Shown: positions 7,801 through 14,244 of the stretch, piece after piece
Layout: every line of letters begins with the position of its first letter
Numbering within the stretch: position 1 is the stretch's first letter
Assembly: GCF_000003605.2 (NCBI RefSeq)
Contig: NW_003122953.1
Span: forward strand, 2,460 to 16,703
Origin: Saccoglossus kowalevskii
Lineage: Eukaryota > Hemichordata > Enteropneusta > Harrimaniidae
Direction: 5' to 3'
Length of the DNA: 14,244 nucleotides
Notes under the pieces: generated by a model
Told to the model about the DNA's origin: nothing
The model's database searches: none
Seen by the model: only the letters and a program-made list of their open reading frames with translations
Translations under genes and position numbers: made by a program

Positions 7801-9021
7801 TATGTTAGTGTTTAACATACGGGTACGTAGAAGAATTGTATGTTTCCTATAACTGGTAGTTAGGGTACGTTTACGTGAATATCAACTAAAAGTTAACCGA
7901 TAGGTACGAGGAGACTTACGGGAATAATCTATATAGTTTCGGGCCGATGAGATTTACTTCATATTGTACTATGTATGCACGTAAATGTACACGTTTTACC
8001 AGGAATTTTACAACCCACATCGCGGTTGCTGTAACTCCTTTTGTATAACAATGGTCCAATGATAAGATCAGAAAAAAACTCTCCGGATGTAAACTGTGCA
8101 TATAATACATATATATATAATGTGACGAATCACTCATCAATCACCTGCTTAGCTCAGCTAGCCTTCAGAAACTGCGTTCGATTGAGATGATTGGGATGAT
8201 GTATGTGGCAGTGCATCAACACTGTCCGACTTATTTGTAAACACCATAAGGCATGCTTAGTACAATGGAGGCAATACAAAGAGTGGTATAAACAGAAATT
8301 CGGAATTGCAAAAGGAACCTTGCCTCAATTTTTAAATAGAAAATGTTATAACATCCCTAAAACATCAATTACGCAATAGACAGTTTTATTATACATTTTG
8401 CATACAATTTGCATACTGAAATTGTGGCAGGTGGCTTATGAATATTCATTATTTAACCCGAAATATCATATGATCAAAAATCCAATCACCAACATCGTTT
8501 TGTCATAGCAAAACCTGGTCAATGTTGCGTATTTGGTATCACTTGATCTTACAAAAGTCCTTGGAAATGTATGAGAACAAACAAATCAGACTCGAAAACA
8601 GATTATTCGTTTATTTTAAGTACTGCAGCTGCGCATACTAACTGGTTGAATTATCGGACCACTTATGGTATGGTAAATGTTATTGGCGTACATGCGAAGC
8701 TCCATTGGTGGTTGTTTGCAAGGTGCGTCTGCGTACATGTGTTACGTGACTTCTTCTGTATAAAAAGACAATGGGCAACTTCCTGGTCAAAATGGTTGAC
8801 CAGCTAGTAGAAGAAATGGAGTTGTGGAACAAAAAGAACTCGGTCTGTAGGATATGCCGGATATTGAAGGTCTGAGACCAACGATTTATAAAAGTCCTTC
8901 AACCAGAAATTAGAACAGGCAGCATAGATAGTGTGAACCGAAATTCATATTTCATTTTTTGTCAAGTAATACATAGCTACTCGTCAGCCCATTTAAGAGT
9001 CTCTTCGTCCGCGGTGTATTA
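7801..9021. other. Intergenic, weak signals only
   Basis: No confident gene. A minus-strand frame ends at a perfect donor (GTAAGT on the minus strand, 7919 down to 7914) and has a possible acceptor near 8096. A 34-codon plus-strand frame at 8771-8875 contains C-x2-C and sits just after a TATAAAAAG string. CTGGTCAA (8783-8790) is perfectly inverted as TTGACCAG (8796-8803). None of these is enough to call a gene. Confidence 0.4.
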
Positions 9022-9344
9022 AGAGTGGACGTTATTCGGCTGCCCACCATGATTTGTTGTTATTATAGTAAAACGGAGTGTATCTACACGGGACAACCGG
9101 TAATAACCTAACTTCGATACGCTGTAGACGGCAATTTAAATAAATTACGTCAAATCATAAGTGTAAGTGCAATTTTTACGGAGAAATCACGCTTCTGGTA
9201 GTTACTCGTTTGTGTTTAGCTCATCTGTTTGATCCAAGACAGTGCACATCATTTTACTGCACATTCATCCCGTTTTACTATCCCAGTATCCATGGCGGTG
9301 TTTTAGTGGGCAGCCGAATACCGAATACAAATAACGCCCACTCT
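9022..9344. mobile_element. Foldback/MITE-like element with long inverted arms
   Basis: AGAGTGGACGTTATTCGG at the left (arm 9022-9047, continuing into CTGCCCAC) is repeated inverted at the right (9306-9344). The right arm has one substitution and an extra short ATTCGGT-type duplication. Further in, ATAGTAAAACGG (9065-9076) is perfectly inverted at 9270-9281. Arms of about 55-75 bp flank a central region with no coding frame, as expected for a non-autonomous DNA transposon. I could not find a convincing target duplication. Confidence 0.7.
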
Positions 9345-9503
9345 GACAACGCAGTGGATTCCAGGGCTACATAAAGCGAAGCACATCAATTTGAAATAAA
9401 CAGTCAATAAAAAAACAAATTCAAATAAGTTTTATTCACTTGTATTAAACTTTGGCATCTCACCTCATACATGTATGTGTCATAATGGACCATTATTGCA
9501 TTC

Positions 9504-9553
9504 CATAAAAAATCACCCCTTAGCTCACCCATAAAAATCACCCCTTAGCTCAT
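9504..9553. repeat. 26-bp tandem duplication
   Basis: Two nearly identical copies of a CATAAAAATCACCCCTTAGC-type unit, starting at 9504 and 9530. The only indel is one A in the A-run. Confidence 0.85.
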
Positions 9554-10138
9554 TCAGAAAATAACACAATATCAGACAGGTAGATTCCGAGATTCACAGC
9601 GCTAAAAATTCTTACCGAATCGAGGTCCCAAAACAGTTAATTAATGTTAATTAAGGATAACGGCCGAGTAGGAGTATCTTAACGAAAATATACCACGAAA
9701 TTGCCGACATTTAAGTGAATGTTCTGTAGCCGTATCAAGGATTGTGTGTTGTCACAGTGTACGTGTGTCGCGTGCCACATTTTGTATAGGATAATAACCT
9801 GTAAATATCTTAGCGAATAACTAAGATTAACTAAGTTTTAAAATGACCCCCTATAACTGCAATCCAATATGACGATTTCGGTTCATTTTATTAAAGATAA
9901 CAAATTTGTTAATTTTGACGATTTAAATTAACTTTTCGAATTAAGCAAAATCAAGGACGGTATCCAGTCATACACGAAAGAGTACCTTACTGAGATACGA
10001 TTACACATGGATAACTTTTTTTCAGCAAAATTCTATAGGTGTTTGGCTTAATACATATTTTAGCTATGTTGTTGACTTCGTTGACCTGAGCTAGTCATAA
10101 TGCTTATTGCTTTAATAATCAATATATAGTTACCTCAC
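9554..10138. other. AT-rich intergenic
   Basis: No gene is supported. It contains two TTAATTAA-type strings near 9640-9655, GTCACAGTGTACGTGT at 9751-9766 (also at 5474-5489), and the palindrome AACAAATTTGTT near 9899. Confidence 0.4.
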
Positions 10139-10224
10139 ATGGACCTCTTTCAGATTTGTTCATTTAATGACGATATTTTCAAAACTAACAGCGCCTCCAG
10201 TAGTCAGTTGCGGCTAGTCATTAT

Positions 10225-10276
10225 CCAATCAGTTTGCGTGTTACAAATCCCTCTTTGGCGTTTCATTTTAAACAAA
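10225..10276 (+). promoter_or_regulatory. CCAAT-box promoter of a candidate gene
   Basis: CCAATCAG, a full NF-Y/CCAAT consensus, lies about 50 bp before an ATG in strong context. There is no TATA box. AAAATGGCGGC at the start codon resembles the YY1 element that overlaps the initiator region of many TATA-less housekeeping genes. Confidence 0.4.
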
Positions 10277-10340
10277 ATGGCGGCGCCCATGAATCGTGAT
10301 ATTTTTCATCATAAAATTGCGAAAGTTTTTCAGGTTTCAG
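10277..10340 (+). CDS. Candidate first coding exon, gene not recognised
   Basis: The ATG at 10277 has a strong animal start context (AACAAAATGG) and opens M-A-A-P-M-N-R-D-I-F-H-H-K-I-A-K-V-F-Q, after which the frame stops at 10343-10345. Two CAG|GT donors are available: one after 10333 (phase 0, 19 codons) and one after 10340 (phase 1). The MAAP start, GC-rich start codon region and upstream CCAAT box are typical of housekeeping first exons. I do not recognise the protein and cannot place later exons with confidence in the remaining 3.9 kb. It could instead be a chance frame. Confidence 0.35.
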
Positions 10341-10345
10341 GTTAA

Positions 10346-11089
10346 TTGGTATTAATGACTGATTTTATCTCATTCTAGTGAATACACTGATTGATTTGAT
10401 ATTTCTTTCTCATTATGCATCTGAAATAGCGGAGCTATATCAGCTGACTGGCTGTTTATTTTATATTATTATTTAGTTTCACCAATTTTGACATTTAGAA
10501 CAAATATTCAGTTTAAAAGGCATGATTAGTGGCAAATATCGTATCATAAATAAAAGTGAACAACTTCCGGGGTTGACACATTTGATCTTTTACAATATAA
10601 AGTCCACATAATTTTGTTAAGAAAAGAATTACATGAATTGTATGCAAATCAGCAGCAAAACACTTTGTCGTCCATAAAACTAATTGTAATTGAAAACGTT
10701 AAATTTACTGTAACAGTTTGAACAGAAATTTTAAAATATATAATTTCAGTTGATTCAATATGTTTTTGTTTATCGATTTCAATGTATGTTAACTACTGAA
10801 AACTTATACAAATGTGAATAAAAAAACATATGCCCAGAAAGCATTTTCAATATTGTTGAGCGATTTGGCTTGGTCGGGTTAGTAACCGCCATCACGATGA
10901 ATTTGCATAAACTAGGTTATATGTGTACTGATATTTATTGCATTTATTTCCCAACTATTTTAAATACACCCAATAACAGAGCTTTCGGTGTGAATAATTA
11001 ATTTGTAAAATAAAAGGAAAATGTTAATATGACTGGAAAGTAGAAATTTATAAGGAAATTTACTGCTCCAAGAACATAAAACAAAACTG
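10346..11089. other. AT-rich DNA, possible intron of the candidate gene
   Basis: No exon, repeat or RNA gene is supported here. Confidence 0.4.
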
Positions 11090-11112
11090 ACACTACACTA
11101 CACTACACTACA
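11090..11112. repeat. (CACTA)n microsatellite
   Basis: Four perfect CACTA units from 11091 plus a partial unit. Confidence 0.95.
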
Positions 11113-11525
11113 TAGTCAAATTAGCAAGACAAAAATACATGAAACGGAGTGGACATACTAAGTATTCTGGAAAGATATAGTATAACATTATCACTTATTA
11201 TGCTCATTAATTATGTACTTCTGCACTAATTATAACGATAATAATAATAGTATTGGTGAACAATTTAAAGAAGCTAAATGTGAGAAGATACTAGTATATG
11301 TAAGGACAAAAACGACGAAAACATTTTATTTATCAACATAAGATAAATTAGATATTATGTAATTTTAAGGTGGAACAACTGCTAATACATTTAATTCGGA
11401 TTGGAATAAAATTCCTCAACTTTGTCCTGCATTATGTTAGGGAGAATTGACTGAGATTTGTTTTCCGAGCAATGGAAAACTAGTGACACAGTTTATTACT
11501 GACATTACATGTGAGAAAATATGAG
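11113..11525. other. AT-rich DNA, nothing recognised
   Basis: No open frame or repeat of note was found. Confidence 0.4.
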
Positions 11526-11603
11526 GTTATAACGAGGATACAGCAAAGTATGCACTGTGGACTGATGCGACCGCGTGCATACTTTGCAGTGTCTCGTAAT
11601 AAC
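11526..11603 (+). ncRNA. Pre-miRNA-like hairpin (candidate)
   Basis: The arms at 11526-11555 and 11575-11603 pair as follows. There is a lower stem of 11 positions with one mismatch, then an asymmetric internal loop. A perfect 13-bp stem follows (GCAAAGTATGCAC with its complement), then after one bulged base a further 4 bp including one G-U, closing a 10-nt loop. The total of about 78 nt and this shape fit an animal miRNA precursor. It may equally be a short palindromic element. The strand is arbitrary because either could be transcribed. Confidence 0.35.
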
Positions 11604-12083
11604 ATAAATATTATACATGTTTTCCTCCCATCATGGGAATGCCGAAATCTGAAACGTTTAGAACAGATTTAGCGAACTTCTTGGTGTCGGGTCTGGTCAA
11701 ACCCTTGTGACAGCTTACGCGCGTTATCATTCCATATTTGGAATTCGCGTTTCCTGATATGGTAGGATGAGAATACCCAGTGCAATACTGCGAAATTACG
11801 GCACGCTGTAACTTATGGCGTTACGGTGACAGATGTATAATAATTAACTTTATAGGTAGGACAAGCTCGGTGCTGAAACGAACGTTTTTCTTTACATTAT
11901 CATTTAAGTGACCGGATTGTCATATCATTTAGTTTAAAATTGAAGAATTAAGAAACACAGAGGAAAAGTCATTAATATATATCTATGAAATCCCAGTATG
12001 TATCCAGGGAACACTATAGGTGAGTGGAAGAGTGCTAATGAACTAATGAAAAAAATACTAAGCATATCAATAGAATTGTTGGC
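11604..12083. other. Intergenic, nothing recognised
   Basis: No supported gene or repeat. Confidence 0.4.
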
Positions 12084-12216
12084 TTAAAGGGCGGCAGTCG
12101 TTGTGCCGCGTCGTGTTCAATATGGGACTCATAGCGACGTATACAACACGTGTAAAATACATTTTTTATTTACATGAAATTCGAACACGCGCTGCGCGAC
12201 GACCACCGCGCTTTAA
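12084..12216. mobile_element. TTAA-flanked MITE (piggyBac-like)
   Basis: TTAA occurs on both sides (12084-12087 and 12213-12216). Just inside are inverted ends at 12088-12118 and 12183-12212, with 24 of 30 positions matching plus one gap. The ends begin AGGGCGG and AGCGCGG. The 125-bp interior has no coding capacity. TTAA duplication is the hallmark of piggyBac-type insertion, so a non-autonomous piggyBac-related element is the best guess. The GC-rich ends stand out from the AT-rich surroundings. The 60-codon frame at 12101-12283 crosses the element and is not called. Confidence 0.7.
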
Positions 12217-12870
12217 ACATTTGGTAACGATATACATAATAAATAAAAGTCTTTGTTGTGGGCAGGTTATGAATTTGGTCTGAGTAATGTTCTCTTAAAA
12301 AAGTGAGACTTTAATTTAATAGATAGCATATCTAAGCAACTGAGAATGAAATTACATAACGTAAATCTCCAGTAATTGTCAATTCTACGACAACTTCATA
12401 GAATTACAGTGAATTCCGATTGGATTGCCTTACGTAATTGGTGTAATTCCTTGCATTACTGTCAAATTGTTCGGTTATCAAATGCTGCGTGTTTGGTGAC
12501 AGTATATTATATGAGTGGTGCTAGTAATTTGTGATTATCTCTCTAACTACATGTATTATTGATTGGAGTGCTTAGTATGACAGAAAAACATATGTCATTA
12601 TGTAAATAATCTGCACACAATCGTTAACGACTGGGAAATGTAACAGACTGAACACAGTTGTTGTCATGCGCCAATAAAATGGACTAGAAGCACTATCAAT
12701 ATATATGATTGTTGCTTACAATATGTATCTATGTTTACATGAGCACCATGTACAGCATTTTTGTTTTGATTTCTGTATTTTTTAAAGGCCATTCTGGAAT
12801 TCTTGACGTATACATTATACCATGTGAAACTATAAGTGTTTTCTAAGCTTCCTATTTATGTATTTTAACA
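12217..12870. other. AT-rich DNA with repeated AATT-type strings
   Basis: Around 12355-12470 several GTAATT/GAATTAC strings occur in both orientations, suggesting an eroded foldback, but no clean arms can be drawn. No gene is supported. Confidence 0.35.
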
Positions 12871-13122
12871 ATGTCAATCAGATATTTAAGTATGAAATGT
12901 AGTAATACAATGACACAAACATCTCTAGAATCTATAAAACAGAAGTCCTCGGTGTCATTGCCCTTAACATTATGGACAAAACCTTTATTCAATAGAGCCG
13001 TTCAGAAGAGGAAATCCAAGGACAAGGTCGTTTTTCAAGTATATATAAACATCATAAAGGTATGGTGCTGCCAAATACGCTTTATAAATATGAGTAAAGT
13101 AAACTTCATAATCAATTTATAG
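12871..13122 (+). other. Open frame, weak candidate exon
   Basis: An 83-codon frame whose middle part is hydrophilic and Lys/Ser-rich. Possible donors follow CAA (GT at 13039) and, better, AAG (GTATGG at 13060). A possible acceptor CAG ends at 12881 but lacks a strong pyrimidine tract. No domain is recognised. Frames of this length are expected by chance, so it is listed only as a possible exon of the gene that may begin at 10277. Confidence 0.15.
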
Positions 13123-13149
13123 TGACAATTTGATGCACACAATTGTTCA

Positions 13150-13186
13150 ATTTATTGCCAAATGGTAAATAAATAATGCAATAAAT
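13150..13186. repeat. AT-rich hairpin
   Basis: ATTTATTGC (13150-13158) is perfectly inverted as GCAATAAAT (13178-13186). Its composition makes chance likely. Confidence 0.4.
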
Positions 13187-13500
13187 CATTGGTGACTATT
13201 ACGAGGTAAGATTTAATAGTGTATCTGCAGATGTGACATAAATCATTACACTCGCTCCTATAAAACATTGTAGTGTCAAAGGTCAGTGCTTTAGAGTTTC
13301 CGTCATGCTTATCTTGTTTTCAGAAGTTAATTACTCTTTTTTATGTGTGTTCTTAAAAATCACAATAAATATATAAGTTCATTCTAGTTAGATTGTACAA
13401 TCTGAAAACTAATTCTGGCCCACTGTTTTTATAGCAACAGCCAAAAAACTGATTTTTTTAATACATCCCTACATTTCTACGATTAAAAAGAACGGACTTA
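13187..13500. other. AT-rich DNA before the satellite array
   Basis: Nothing recognised. Confidence 0.4.
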
Positions 13501-14244
13501 TCATTAGTGCTTATCGGGATGTGTGATCATTGCCATGAATGGCCTGGGTACAATTCCATCATTAGTGCTTATCGGGCTGTGTGATCACTGCCATGAATGG
13601 CCTCGGTACAATTCCTTCATTAGTGCTTATCGGGGTGTTTGACCACTGCCATGAATGACCTGGGTACAATTCCATCATTAGTGCTTATAGGGCTGTGTGA
13701 TCACTGCCATGAATGGCCTGGGTACAATTCCATCATTAGTGCTTATCGGGCTGTGTGATCACTGTCATGAAAGGCCTTGGTACAATTCCATCATTAGTGC
13801 TTATCGGGCTGTGTGATCACGGTCATGAAAGGCCTGGGTACAATTCCATCATAGGTACTTATAGGGCAGTGTGATCACTGTCGTGAATGGCCTGGGTACA
13901 ATTCCATCATTAGTGCTTATCGGGCTGTGTGATCACGGTCATGAAAGGCCTGGGTACAATTCCATCATAGGTACTTATAGGGCAGTGTGATCACTGTCGT
14001 GAATGGCCTGGGTACAATTCCATCATTAGTGCTTATCGGGCTGTGTGATCACTGTCAGGAAAGGCCTGGGTACAATTCCATCATTAGTGCTTATCGGGGT
14101 GTTTGACCACTGCCATGAATGGCCTGGGTACAATTCCATCATTAGTGCTTATAGGGCTGTGTGATCACTGTCGTGAATGGCCTGTGTACAATTCCATCAT
14201 TAGTGCATATAGAGCTGTGTAATCACTGCCATGAATGGCCTTGC
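13501..14244. repeat. 58-bp satellite array (12 full units plus a partial)
   Basis: Units start at 13501 and every 58 bp thereafter to 14197, without a single insertion or deletion. The last unit is cut by the window edge, so the array continues to the right. Conserved parts are TCATTAGTGCTTAT, a GTGATCAC palindrome, a GCCAT-GA-ATGGC inverted repeat and GGTACAATTCCA. Units at 13791+13849 and 13907+13965 form an exact 116-bp duplication. Because 58 is not a multiple of three, and stops occur, it does not encode a repeat protein. Confidence 0.97.

Noticed and set aside
8771-8875. 34-codon frame with C-x2-C after a TATA-like string
   Set aside because: Too short. The TATA-like string is too close to the first ATG, and nothing extends it.
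13501-14244. CRISPR array
   Set aside because: The whole 58-bp unit repeats with no unique spacers, and the genome is eukaryotic. This is a satellite.

Overview
The window reads as nuclear DNA from an AT-rich invertebrate animal genome (roughly two-thirds A+T by eye). Coding sequence is sparse and split by short GT-AG introns. Most of the rest is tandem arrays, foldback elements and low-complexity tracts. There is no bacterial-style gene packing, and no tRNA or rRNA gene was recognised. A mollusc or another marine lophotrochozoan would fit the base composition and a small secreted PAN/Apple protein, but nothing here fixes the phylum.

Layout. 1-462: a ~130-bp tandem array, about 3.5 copies, three of which carry a perfect palindrome with a CArG box. 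463-1064: a degenerate interspersed repeat with an A-rich tail, then a perfect 11-bp-stem hairpin between two identical 21-bp repeats. 1280-2060: two diverged copies of a palindromic element. 2380-2950: a GC-richer, LTR-like segment. 2950-5450: mostly empty AT-rich DNA with an (AT)n tract, a TTTA-rich tract and a promoter-like cluster near 3910.

5486-7800 holds the one confident gene: a five-exon, plus-strand gene (four coding exons, one 3'UTR exon) for a 168-residue secreted protein made of two tandem six-cysteine PAN/Apple-type domains. A possible 5'UTR exon and a CTCF-like core lie just upstream. 9022-9344 is a foldback element with long inverted arms. 10225-10340 looks like a CCAAT-box promoter and first coding exon of a second plus-strand gene, whose remaining exons I cannot place. 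11526-11603 is a pre-miRNA-like hairpin. 12084-12216 is a TTAA-flanked miniature element with 30-bp inverted ends. 13501-14244 is a strictly 58-bp tandem array that runs off the right edge and contains a perfect 116-bp two-unit duplication.

No genes form an operon or a shared pathway. The PAN gene probably acts outside the cell in binding or recognition. The items most worth following are the two-module PAN gene with symmetric exons, the 11526 hairpin, the two perfect GTCACGTGAC (CLEAR-type) palindromes, and the two tandem arrays that repeat palindromic regulatory-like motifs.
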